Assembly (NCBI GenBank): GCA_900315815.1
Contig: ONAS01000013.1
Location: forward strand, 1 to 33,290
DNA: 33,290 nucleotides
DNA from: an uncultured Eubacteriales bacterium
Lineage (GTDB): Bacteria; Bacillota; Clostridia; Oscillospirales; Acutalibacteraceae
Direction: 5' to 3'
Shown here: positions 6,972 to 14,291 of the stretch, piece by piece
How the letters are laid out: each line of letters starts with the position of its first letter
How positions within the stretch are numbered: the first letter of the stretch is position 1
Notes under the pieces: model-generated
What the model was told of the DNA's origin: nothing
The model's input: only the letters and a program-made list of their open reading frames with translations
Database searches by the model: none
Position numbers and translations under genes: made by a program

Positions 6972-8133
6972 GACAGATCGATTATTGTCGGCGGTCCCCG
7001 ACGCGCCGGATTACCGTATTGATTGGCAGGCGATCGGACGGGGCGCTTTGGCACCCTTTATCGACGCGATGAAAACGACCGGGCAGAATCCGAAATATCA
7101 CGCTGAGGGGAGTGTCTGGAACCATACAACAATGGTGTGCGAACAGCTCGTGAGCGATCCGTATTTCAGAGTATGCTCTCCGCGATGCCGACAGGAGCTG
7201 TTCCTTGCGGCGCTGTTCCACGACGTCGGAAAAATCACGACGACGAAGCTAGAAAACGGTGAATTGGTCTCTCCCAATCACGCGATCGTCGGCGCGGGAG
7301 CGGTCAGGGAAATGCTGATACGCGATTACGGCGTCTGCGGGACCGCAGAGCTGATGGCTTTCCGCGAGGCGATCTGTTTCATGATCCGGTATCATATGAC
7401 CGCGCCCTACATCATGGGCTCCGACGATCCCGGGCGAAGGCTGATGCGGGTCGCGTCGAACGGTGAGCTGACAGATGACTTTACACTTGAACGATTGCTG
7501 ACGCTGTCGAGGGCGGACGCGACCGGAAAGATCGCCGAGGACAACGCGCAGATCGAGCAGACGGTACTGACGGCGGGTGAGGCCGCAAAGGAAAAGGAAT
7601 GCTACGCGGGACCGAGGAGGTTCGCGTCGCCCTTTACCGAGTACGCCTGCCTTTCGGGGCGCAATGTTGCGCCCGATGTGCCGCTGTATAACGATACCTC
7701 GTTCGAGGTCGTCATGATGTGCGGTCTGCCGGGCGTCGGCAAGGATACCTATATCGGCAAACACTATCCGGATCGGCCGATGATCTCTTTGGATGAGATC
7801 CGCCGGGAGTACGGCATCTCTCCGGCACAGGATCAGCAGGAGGTCATACGGATCGCCAAAGCCCGCGCAAAGGAGCTTCTGCGTGCAAAGCGCTCCTTTG
7901 TATGGAACGCGACCTGTCTGACGCAGGCGGTCCGCACAAGGCTGGTTTCGCTGTTTACAAAATACAACGCGTATGTCAGGATCGTCTATCTGGAAGCCGA
8001 CTTTGAAACCAACCTGCGGCGCAACAGGGAACGCAGATATGCCGTACCGCAAAATGTGATGGACAGTATGCTTTCGAAGCTGTCGCCGCCCGAACGATTC
8101 GAGGCGCACGAGGTTGAGTGGAAGTGTATCTGA
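6964..8133 (+). CDS. HD-Pnk: HD phosphoesterase fused to 5'-OH polynucleotide kinase
   Basis: A 389-residue protein from ATG 6964, inside the end of the ligase gene; a longer frame from 6856 is only an extension. The N-terminal HD domain (about 45-200) has the metal ligands H46, H54, HD at 86-87 and H106, resembling the HD module of CCA-adding enzymes, which removes 2',3'-cyclic phosphate and 2'-phosphate. The C-terminal P-loop kinase (about 247-389) has GLPGVGKDT (254-262, K260), the SLDEIR acceptor-site motif (D277) and a basic RRNRERR lid. This architecture is the HD-Pnk family characterised from Runella, a bifunctional 3'-healing and 5'-kinase enzyme that is often beside an RNA ligase. 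Translational coupling to the ligase supports joint action: the HD makes 3'-OH, the kinase makes 5'-PO4, and the ligase seals. Confidence 0.88.
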   Translation: MSKTDRLLSAVPDAPDYRIDWQAIGRGALAPFIDAMKTTGQNPKYHAEGSVWNHTTMVCEQLVSDPYFRVCSPRCRQELFLAALFHDVGKITTTKLENGELVSPNHAIVGAGAVREMLIRDYGVCGTAELMAFREAICFMIRYHMTAPYIMGSDDPGRRLMRVASNGELTDDFTLERLLTLSRADATGKIAEDNAQIEQTVLTAGEAAKEKECYAGPRRFASPFTEYACLSGRNVAPDVPLYNDTSFEVVMMCGLPGVGKDTYIGKHYPDRPMISLDEIRREYGISPAQDQQEVIRIAKARAKELLRAKRSFVWNATCLTQAVRTRLVSLFTKYNAYVRIVYLEADFETNLRRNRERRYAVPQNVMDSMLSKLSPPERFEAHEVEWKCI

Positions 8134-8165
8134 TACCGACAGAAAACAGTAAAGGAGGTTTGATG

Positions 8166-8792
8166 ATGAGCAGCGCGATTTTCAATGCGGAAAAAATGTA
8201 CACTTATATCAGAGGGTTTGCTGCTGCTCTGGAAATGCAGCAAACACTGCGGGCGCTGGCTTTCGCGCGCGAGAAGCATAAGGGGCAGTTCCGCAAGGGA
8301 GGCGACCCCTACATCATCCATCCTCTGACGATGGCGTGCAGCGCGCTGTCGCTGGGGATCAGGGACGATAATGTCGTTGCGACGATACTGCTCCATGATG
8401 TGTGCGAGGACTGCGCGACGCCGCCCGAGGAGCTGCCTGTCAACGACAGGGTCAAACGCGGCGTCGAGCTGATGACCTTTTCGATCATGGACGGAGAAAC
8501 CAAGGAATCTGCAAAGGTGCGGTATTACAATATGCTGCCCTCCTGCAAAGAAGCGGCGTATACCAAGCTGATCGACCGCTGTCATAATGTCTCTACCATG
8601 GCGGGAGCCTTCTCCAAGGAAAAGCTGATCGCCTATATCGATGAAACAAGACGGTTCGTCATTCCGATGATCCGCAAGATAAAGGAAAAATATCCCGATG
8701 ATACCGACGCGCTGTTTGTGCTGAAATATCATATCGTCAGCGTAGTCGACGCCATCGACTGTACCATCAGGACCTGCGAGGGCGAAATGTAA
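8166..8792 (+). CDS. RelA/SpoT-type HD hydrolase (small alarmone hydrolase-like)
   Basis: A 208-residue stand-alone HD protein. AAAGGAGG sits seven bases before ATG 8166 (four before ATG 8163), so 8166 is preferred. The RSH hydrolase motifs are present: H38 in REKHKGQFRKGG, H52 in YIIHPL, HD at 77-78 and ED at 81-82 (LLHDVCED), and LIDRCHN (D137/N141). These residues bind Mn2+ and the nucleotide in SpoT/MESH1 enzymes that remove the 3'-pyrophosphate of (p)ppGpp. No synthetase, TGS or ACT domain is attached. Placed between HD-Pnk and a 2H phosphoesterase, it may degrade an alarmone, or it may have been recruited for a nucleotide or RNA 3'-phosphate in the repair pathway. The sequence cannot decide between these. 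Confidence 0.8.
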   Translation: MSSAIFNAEKMYTYIRGFAAALEMQQTLRALAFAREKHKGQFRKGGDPYIIHPLTMACSALSLGIRDDNVVATILLHDVCEDCATPPEELPVNDRVKRGVELMTFSIMDGETKESAKVRYYNMLPSCKEAAYTKLIDRCHNVSTMAGAFSKEKLIAYIDETRRFVIPMIRKIKEKYPDDTDALFVLKYHIVSVVDAIDCTIRTCEGEM

Positions 8793-8844
8793 GCGCCTGC
8801 GGACAGACTCGGCAGGACTGACAAGAAGAACCAAGGTGATAACA

Positions 8845-9564
8845 ATGAAAGAATCCTATCGTGACTTTTTGAAAAGAATCAGCTATCAGAATCGCGCGCT
8901 GATGATCGGAGAAGGGGCATTCGTGCCCGACAGGACCCGCGTATTCCCAAAGGTGGATGAGCGCGGCCGCTATCGTCCGTTCTACGGCGATACGGTCGTT
9001 TTTGGGCTCGGCCGCCAGACCCGCGGGATGCTTGCACAGATGCAGGATAAGCTGTATGAGGGCTTCGGCGGCTGCTTTGCCGAACGTCTGCCGGAAAATA
9101 CGCTGCATATGACACTGCATGATCTCAGCGCGTCCGATGACCTCGGCATGGCGGCGCCCGAGTGCTTTATGAACGAGATCGGGCTGCTCGGCCTGACGGA
9201 TCGGGATACAGAGCTTCCCGATGAGATCAGGATGAAAACCAACTATATCATCAACATGGTCAACACCGGTCTGGTGATGACGCTCCTGCCCGAAAACGAG
9301 GGCGAATGGGACAAGCTCGAGCGTCTGTACCGTCTGATCGACCGGGTGAAGGTCTGTCCCTATCCGTATCTGACGCCGCATATCACGCTGGCGTATTTCA
9401 ACCGCGGCGGCTTTGACGAGCATACGACAAATGCACTCAAAGAGGCGGTGTGGGAGCTGAATGGTCTTGAAAAGCAGACTGTGGTGCTCAGGACAGACAG
9501 CCTGTACTATCAGAAATTCATGAGCATGAAAGAATATGTATCCGTATTCTGCCTGCACAGATAA
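8845..9564 (+). CDS. 2H phosphoesterase (2'-5' RNA ligase/cyclic phosphodiesterase superfamily)
   Basis: A 239-residue protein with the two signature HxT motifs, LHMTLHDL (H88/T90) and PHITLAYF (H179/T181), about 90 residues apart as in LigT/CPDase-fold enzymes. An in-frame GTG exists at 8836, but AAGGTG six bases before ATG 8845 favours the latter. The family opens 2',3'-cyclic phosphates of RNA, ADP-ribose 1'',2''-cyclic phosphate or oligoadenylates. In this operon the likely roles are opening cyclic RNA ends or clearing the cyclic ADP-ribose phosphate left by a Tpt1-type reaction. It is longer than minimal LigT proteins owing to an N-terminal extension of about 45 residues and an insert between the motifs. 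Confidence 0.85.
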   Translation: MKESYRDFLKRISYQNRALMIGEGAFVPDRTRVFPKVDERGRYRPFYGDTVVFGLGRQTRGMLAQMQDKLYEGFGGCFAERLPENTLHMTLHDLSASDDLGMAAPECFMNEIGLLGLTDRDTELPDEIRMKTNYIINMVNTGLVMTLLPENEGEWDKLERLYRLIDRVKVCPYPYLTPHITLAYFNRGGFDEHTTNALKEAVWELNGLEKQTVVLRTDSLYYQKFMSMKEYVSVFCLHR

Positions 9565-9595
9565 GTCGGGCAGTAAACGGTCGGGAGGTATCGTA

Positions 9596-10675
9596 ATGAA
9601 TGATAAACATGACTTGAGAATGATACGCGACAGGATCTGCGGAAGCCTGATCGGCGGCGCGGCAGGCGACGCGCTCGGATATCCGGTGGAGTTTCTGATG
9701 CTCAGCGATATCCTCTATCAGTACGGGGAAAGCGGCATCACGGAATACGCGCCGGACTATGGCAAGGCAAAGATCTCCGACGATACTCAGATGACGCTGT
9801 TCACGGCGAACGGTCTGCTGTGCGCGATGGCGCACGGCGATCCGGAGAACGCCGAAAACTATGTCTATCGCGCCTATCGCGACTGGCTGTATACGCAGAA
9901 GGGCACCCTTGATCCGCCCCGCGTCAGTTGGCTGCTGGACGTCCAAGAGCTGTTTGCCCTGCGAGCGCCGGGCAACACCTGCATGAGCGCGCTGATGAGC
10001 GGAAAGATGGGAACACCCGAACAGCCGCTCAACCGCAGCAAGGGCTGCGGCGGTGTGATGCGTGTCGCGCCTTACGGCTTGATCGTGCGGCTCAGCGCGG
10101 AGGAGGCGTTTGCAGGCGCGTGCGGCGCTGCCGCGATCACCCACGGTCACAGGCTCGGATGGCTTCCCGCAGGCATGCTGGCGTACATCGTCCACCGGCT
10201 TGTGTTTGACGGCGCCGGACTGAGAGAGGCTATCGCCGACTGCGTTGCGTATATGCTCAAACGATATCCGTTCGACGAGAGCCGTGAGCTTGCCGGGCTG
10301 ACAGAAAGCGCGCTGAAGCTCACGGAAAATGATGCGCCCGATACGGACAATATCCGTCGGCTCGGTGAGGGCTGGATCGGCGATGAGGCGCTCGCGATCG
10401 CGCTGTATGCCGCCGTTAAGTATGAAAACGATTTTGACAGGGCGCTGATCTGCGCCGTCAATCACAACGGCGACAGCGATTCCACCGGGGCGATCGCCGG
10501 CAATATCGTCGGGGCGATCGCCGGGTATGAAAGCATCGCCGCAAAATGGGAAACGGAGCTGGAGCTGAGCGGCGTCATTCTGGAGCTGGCGGACGATCTG
10601 TTCCTTCCTTGCTCCGGTAATTCAACGGGCGATCCGGACATCGTCGATGCGTGGGAGCGAAAATACCTCCGATGA
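9596..10675 (+). CDS. ADP-ribosylglycohydrolase (DraG/ARH family)
   Basis: A 359-residue protein from ATG 9596 with GGGAGGT upstream. It is all-helical with the ARH magnesium-binding signatures: GGAAGDALGYPVEF (20-33), SDDTQMTLF (61-69) and NGDSDSTGAIAGNIVGA (291-307). These acidic residues hold two Mg2+ ions that position ADP-ribose for cleavage of its glycosidic bond to protein or nucleic acid. Length and motif order are typical for bacterial homologues. In the context of an RNA ligase, HD-Pnk and a 2H enzyme, the likely substrate is ADP-ribose attached to RNA or released as O-acyl/phospho-ADP-ribose, although protein de-ADP-ribosylation cannot be excluded. No partner ADP-ribosyltransferase or macro domain lies in the window. 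Confidence 0.9.
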   Translation: MNDKHDLRMIRDRICGSLIGGAAGDALGYPVEFLMLSDILYQYGESGITEYAPDYGKAKISDDTQMTLFTANGLLCAMAHGDPENAENYVYRAYRDWLYTQKGTLDPPRVSWLLDVQELFALRAPGNTCMSALMSGKMGTPEQPLNRSKGCGGVMRVAPYGLIVRLSAEEAFAGACGAAAITHGHRLGWLPAGMLAYIVHRLVFDGAGLREAIADCVAYMLKRYPFDESRELAGLTESALKLTENDAPDTDNIRRLGEGWIGDEALAIALYAAVKYENDFDRALICAVNHNGDSDSTGAIAGNIVGAIAGYESIAAKWETELELSGVILELADDLFLPCSGNSTGDPDIVDAWERKYLR

Positions 10676-10761
10676 CACGCTTCGGCGGTCGATCGAGACT
10701 ATGCGCGACGGATCTGCCTGAAGATGATGAAGAATCAAAAAAGTAAAAGAGGGAGACCCGT

Positions 10762-11667
10762 ATGATAATCGACAGTCATGCTCATATGAGCATGTATAAA
10801 TTTGATAACACATTTCCGTACCTCGCGCTGGATGAGAACGGCAGATGCATCCGGACAGACGGCGATCGGGAGCTGGTGATCGCCCGGATGAAGGAAAGCG
10901 GGATCACGCGCGTGATCGAGCCCGCTATCACCTGCCGGTCGAATCAAGACGTCCTTGATCTCGCCGCAAAGTATCCCGGTTTGATCTATCCTGCCGTCGG
11001 CGTCCATCCCCGCTATGTGTACGGCGATATCCGCATCACAAAAGCACAGACGGAAAAAACAAAATGGAGCGACAGAAACAGGGTGAAAAGCTGGTCTGCA
11101 GGAAAGAATGTAGTCGCCATCGGAGAAACCGGTCTGGACTATCACTACAGATGGGACCCGCGCTTCAAGCGCGCCCAGAAAAAGTGGTTCAGATATCAGA
11201 TCAGGCTCGCCGAAAAAAGAGACCTTCCGCTGATCCTCCATATCCGCGACGCGGATGAAGACGCGATCAGGATCCTTACCCGTTACCGGAAGAAGCTCCG
11301 CGGCGGCGTAGTTCACTGCTTCTGCGGGGATGCCGATACGGCAGGCAAGTATCTTGAGCTGGGTCTGCACCTCGGCATCGGCGGCGCCCTTCTGCAGGAT
11401 GAAGAACGATCCGCTCCCCTGAGAGAAGCGGTAAAGGCGGCGCCTCTTGAGCGCATCCTTATTGAAACCGACGCGCCTTACGTCTTGCCGTGCAAGGATC
11501 GTTTTGAAGCGGACGTCAGGAGAAAGAATCTGCGCAATTCGCCGCTGCTCCTGCCGCTCGTGATCCGTGAGATCGCCGCGATCAAAGGTCTGGCGCCGGA
11601 GGACGTCGAGCGGGCGGTGTATGAAAATACCGTCAGGCTGTTCCGATTAGAACGGTCATCAACATGA
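10762..11667 (+). CDS. TatD-family metal-dependent hydrolase/nuclease
   Basis: A 301-residue TIM-barrel amidohydrolase of the TatD type. Metal ligands are in canonical order: DSHAH (H6, H8), GETGLDYH (E122), LILHIRDA (H160), VVHCFCGD (H185) and ETDAPYVLP (D237), followed by the RKNLRNSP loop. TatD enzymes are Mg2+-dependent 3'-5' exonucleases on single-stranded DNA and RNA, and some are deacylases. The start has GAGGGAG upstream. The protein carries a basic insert (about 95-115, KTKWSDRNRVKS) and a basic helix (133-153) that could favour nucleic-acid binding. It closes the RNA-repair operon; a perfect 12-bp terminator follows. Role proposed: trimming damaged 3' ends before sealing. Confidence 0.87.
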   Translation: MIIDSHAHMSMYKFDNTFPYLALDENGRCIRTDGDRELVIARMKESGITRVIEPAITCRSNQDVLDLAAKYPGLIYPAVGVHPRYVYGDIRITKAQTEKTKWSDRNRVKSWSAGKNVVAIGETGLDYHYRWDPRFKRAQKKWFRYQIRLAEKRDLPLILHIRDADEDAIRILTRYRKKLRGGVVHCFCGDADTAGKYLELGLHLGIGGALLQDEERSAPLREAVKAAPLERILIETDAPYVLPCKDRFEADVRRKNLRNSPLLLPLVIREIAAIKGLAPEDVERAVYENTVRLFRLERSST

Positions 11668-11677
11668 AAAATAACGA

Positions 11678-11717
11678 ACCGGCAGCTGAGTCGATCAGCT
11701 GCCGGTATTTTCTTTGC
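11678..11717 (+). terminator. Strong terminator closing the RNA-repair operon
   Basis: Perfect 12-bp stem ACCGGCAGCTGA/TCAGCTGCCGGT with a five-base loop, followed by ATTTTCTTT. It isolates the operon from iorA. Confidence 0.9.
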
Positions 11718-11838
11718 CGTCAGACGCAGCGCGTGATCTTTACCGTATTTCTCTGACGGCTGTCACCGGCTGCGGATCTGTGCAGAGAAAAGTACGCCCG
11801 CCTTTTTGGGGAATGGGGTAGAAATCCGGATCGATTTG

Positions 11839-11847
11839 TGATATGAT
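11839..11847 (+). promoter_or_regulatory. Extended -10 promoter of the ior operon
   Basis: TGATATGAT is an extended -10 element about 55 bp upstream of iorA; no good -35 hexamer is seen 17 bp before it, as is common for extended -10 promoters. The region 11718-11838 holds nothing else I can name. Confidence 0.5.
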
Positions 11848-11901
11848 AGAAAAGTTGAATAATTACATCGCGCGGTGATCGCCGCGCAAGAGGATGATGA
11901 A

Positions 11902-13692
11902 ATGAGTAAAAAATATGTCATGGGCAACGGCGCCATCGCATTGGGCGCGCTGTCGGCAGGAGTTAATCTGGTGTCCGGTTATCCCGGAACGCCGTCGTCG
12001 GAGATCATCGAAACGGCCGCCAAATATCCGCATGAGGGGACGTATCTGGAATGGTCCGTAAACGAAAAGGCGGCGATGGAGGTCGCGGCTGCCGCGGCGT
12101 ATTGCGGCGCGCGATCCATGGTCACCATGAAGCAGGTCGGGCTGAATGTCGCGTCCGATCCGCTGATGAGCCTTGCCTATGTGGGCGTCAAGGGCGGTAT
12201 GGTCGTGGTTGCGGCGGACGATCCCGGTCCCATCTCCTCACAGACGGAGCAGGATACCAGACGCTTTGCGGAATTCGCGCGGATCCCCGTTTTCGACCCC
12301 TCTTCTCCCGAGGAGGCCTATGAGATGGTTCAGGACGCCTTTGTCTGTTCAGAAACATACAAAACGCCGGTGATACTCCGTCCCACCACCAGAGTGGATC
12401 ACGCCTACGCATCCATCGAAACGCCGGATCATTTTCAGGCGAAGGAGTACGAGGGCTTTGTCAAGGATTCGAAAAAGTGGGTCATTTTCCCGCGGCTGTC
12501 CTTTGCGAACCACGCGATGATCGAGAAAAGAAACGTCGGGATCGGAGAGGACTTCTCCGCCTGCCGCTACAATACCGTATCGGGCAGCTTCGATAAGGCT
12601 GTCGTCGCCACTGGCGTCAGCTATGCCTATGCGGGCGAGTATCTGAAGGAGCATCCTCAGATCCGTCTGATCAAGGTCGGCACGCCCTATCCGCTCCCGG
12701 AGAGCTTCCTTTTGAAGGCGCTCGAGGGCGTGAGCGAGGTGCTTTGCTTTGAAGAGCTCAGTCCGTATATCGAGGAAAGCCTCCTGAAGCTCATCGGAAA
12801 GCATCATCTCGATATCAGGGTGCGCGGAAAGCTGACAGGCGACGTTCCTGCCAGCGGCGAAAACGATACCGACAGCGCAAGACGCATCATCGGCCGTTTT
12901 CTGGGATACGGACCCGCTGAAAGCAGCGCCGATCTTTCCGGCGCGCCTCAGCCTCCCGCAAGACCGCCTGTACTGTGCGCAGGCTGTCCGCACCGCGCCT
13001 CCTTCTATGCGGTCAAACAGGCGATGAAGGGCAGAAAGGCCTATTTCTGCGGCGATATCGGCTGCTATACACTGGGAAACGCCATGCCGCTGGACATGGT
13101 CGACACCTGTCTGTGCATGGGAGCCGGCATCACGATGGCGCAGGGCTTCAATCATATGGACAAGGATGCGGTCGCGATCTCCTTTACCGGCGATTCCACG
13201 TTTTTCGCGTCCGGCATCACCGGCGTCGTCAACGCCGTATATAACGCCGCCGATATGATCGTCTGCGTTCTGGACAATTCCACCACCGCTATGACCGGTC
13301 ACCAGCCGCATCCCGGTACCGGCAGAAATCTGATGAAGACTCCTGTGGAGAAGATCAGCATCGAAAAGATCCTGCTTGCCGCAGGCGTGGAGAAGGTCAT
13401 GACAGTAGATCCGCTGGATCTTGACGCTGCGGTCGCGGCTGTCAGAGAGTGCGCCGAGCATAAGGGCGTCAAGGCGATCATCTTCAAATCTCCCTGCGTC
13501 GCTATCGTAAAGCCCGATCGAAAAATGAGAGTGGACGGCGATATGTGTGTCGGCTGTCTGCGCTGTATCAAGGAGATCGGCTGTCCGGCGCTTTCGGTGA
13601 ATGACGGGACCGTCGTCATCGACGAAAATCTTTGTACCGGCTGCGGGCTGTGCGCCAAGCTGTGCCCGGTCGGCGCGATTGGAGGCGTTTGA
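11902..13692 (+). CDS. iorA: Indolepyruvate ferredoxin oxidoreductase, alpha subunit
   Basis: A 596-residue full-length IorA. The start chosen is ATG 11902 with AGAGG upstream, giving the typical N-terminus of a pyrimidine-binding domain with the GYPGTPSSEI motif. The TPP pyrophosphate/Mg2+ motif is at about 430-465 (GDSTFFASG ... LDNSTTAMTG). Two [4Fe-4S] ferredoxin motifs sit at the C-terminus: CVGCLRC-x4-C at about 548-560 and CTGCGLCAKLCP at about 577-588. With IorB it decarboxylates aryl pyruvates (indolepyruvate, phenylpyruvate, 4-hydroxyphenylpyruvate) to aryl-acetyl-CoA and reduces ferredoxin; the enzyme is oxygen-sensitive and cytoplasmic. iorB follows two bases after the stop. Confidence 0.95.
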   Translation: MSKKYVMGNGAIALGALSAGVNLVSGYPGTPSSEIIETAAKYPHEGTYLEWSVNEKAAMEVAAAAAYCGARSMVTMKQVGLNVASDPLMSLAYVGVKGGMVVVAADDPGPISSQTEQDTRRFAEFARIPVFDPSSPEEAYEMVQDAFVCSETYKTPVILRPTTRVDHAYASIETPDHFQAKEYEGFVKDSKKWVIFPRLSFANHAMIEKRNVGIGEDFSACRYNTVSGSFDKAVVATGVSYAYAGEYLKEHPQIRLIKVGTPYPLPESFLLKALEGVSEVLCFEELSPYIEESLLKLIGKHHLDIRVRGKLTGDVPASGENDTDSARRIIGRFLGYGPAESSADLSGAPQPPARPPVLCAGCPHRASFYAVKQAMKGRKAYFCGDIGCYTLGNAMPLDMVDTCLCMGAGITMAQGFNHMDKDAVAISFTGDSTFFASGITGVVNAVYNAADMIVCVLDNSTTAMTGHQPHPGTGRNLMKTPVEKISIEKILLAAGVEKVMTVDPLDLDAAVAAVRECAEHKGVKAIIFKSPCVAIVKPDRKMRVDGDMCVGCLRCIKEIGCPALSVNDGTVVIDENLCTGCGLCAKLCPVGAIGGV

Positions 13693-13694
13693 GG

Positions 13695-14291
13695 ATGAAT
13701 AAGGATATCATGATATGCGGCGTCGGCGGTCAGGGGACCGTTCTCGCCTCAAAGATCATTGCGGCATCCGCGATGGATGAAGGCAATGCGGTACACTCCG
13801 CGGAGACCATCGGCATGGCACAGCGGGGCGGTCCGGTCACCAGTCATGTAAGGATCGGCGAGGACGCGTTCTCGCCCCTGATCCCTGTTGGCGGGGCCGA
13901 TCTGCTGATCGCGTTTGAGCCGTCGGAAGCGGTGAGAAATCTGAAGTATCTCAAAAAGGACGGCTTTGTGATCGTGAACCGTGTTCCGGTGAAGCCGACG
14001 TCCCTTTCGGGTGCGGCAGAATACGACGGGAAAGCGGAGATCGATTTTCTGCGGTCGGAATGCAGATGTCTTGTCGTCGATTCCGACGAGCTGTGCGCTC
14101 CCTTCGGATCGTCTAAGTTCTTTAATGTAGCTGTTCTGGGCGCCGCGGCGGGAACCGGCGAACTCGGCATCAGCGCGGAGACCATCCGCGGCGAGATCGT
14201 CAGCATCGTTCCCGAACGGTTTCAGGAAAAGAATCTGGCTGCCTTTGCGGCAGGTTATAAGATAGGAGAAGAAAACTATGCAGATCAGTGA
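13695..14291 (+). CDS. iorB: Indolepyruvate ferredoxin oxidoreductase, beta subunit
   Basis: A 198-residue protein, the gamma-type domain of 2-oxoacid:ferredoxin oxidoreductases. It begins at ATG 13695, two bases after iorA, with GAGG-type pairing inside the upstream stop region. The signatures are GVGGQGTVLASKI near the N-terminus, HSAETIGMAQRGGPV (about 35-49) and FEPSEAVRNLKYL. It completes the IorAB heterodimer and contributes to the CoA/ferredoxin side. Its last 14 bases overlap the next gene, the aryl-CoA ligase, indicating translational coupling. Confidence 0.95.
   Translation: MNKDIMICGVGGQGTVLASKIIAASAMDEGNAVHSAETIGMAQRGGPVTSHVRIGEDAFSPLIPVGGADLLIAFEPSEAVRNLKYLKKDGFVIVNRVPVKPTSLSGAAEYDGKAEIDFLRSECRCLVVDSDELCAPFGSSKFFNVAVLGAAAGTGELGISAETIRGEIVSIVPERFQEKNLAAFAAGYKIGEENYADQ

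Noticed and set aside
6165-11667. Toxin-antitoxin or phage-defence island reading of the RNA-repair operon
   Set aside because: No toxin nuclease, restriction gene, integrase or tRNA boundary is present; composition resembles the flanking genes. A repair role after attack is possible but an island cannot be claimed.
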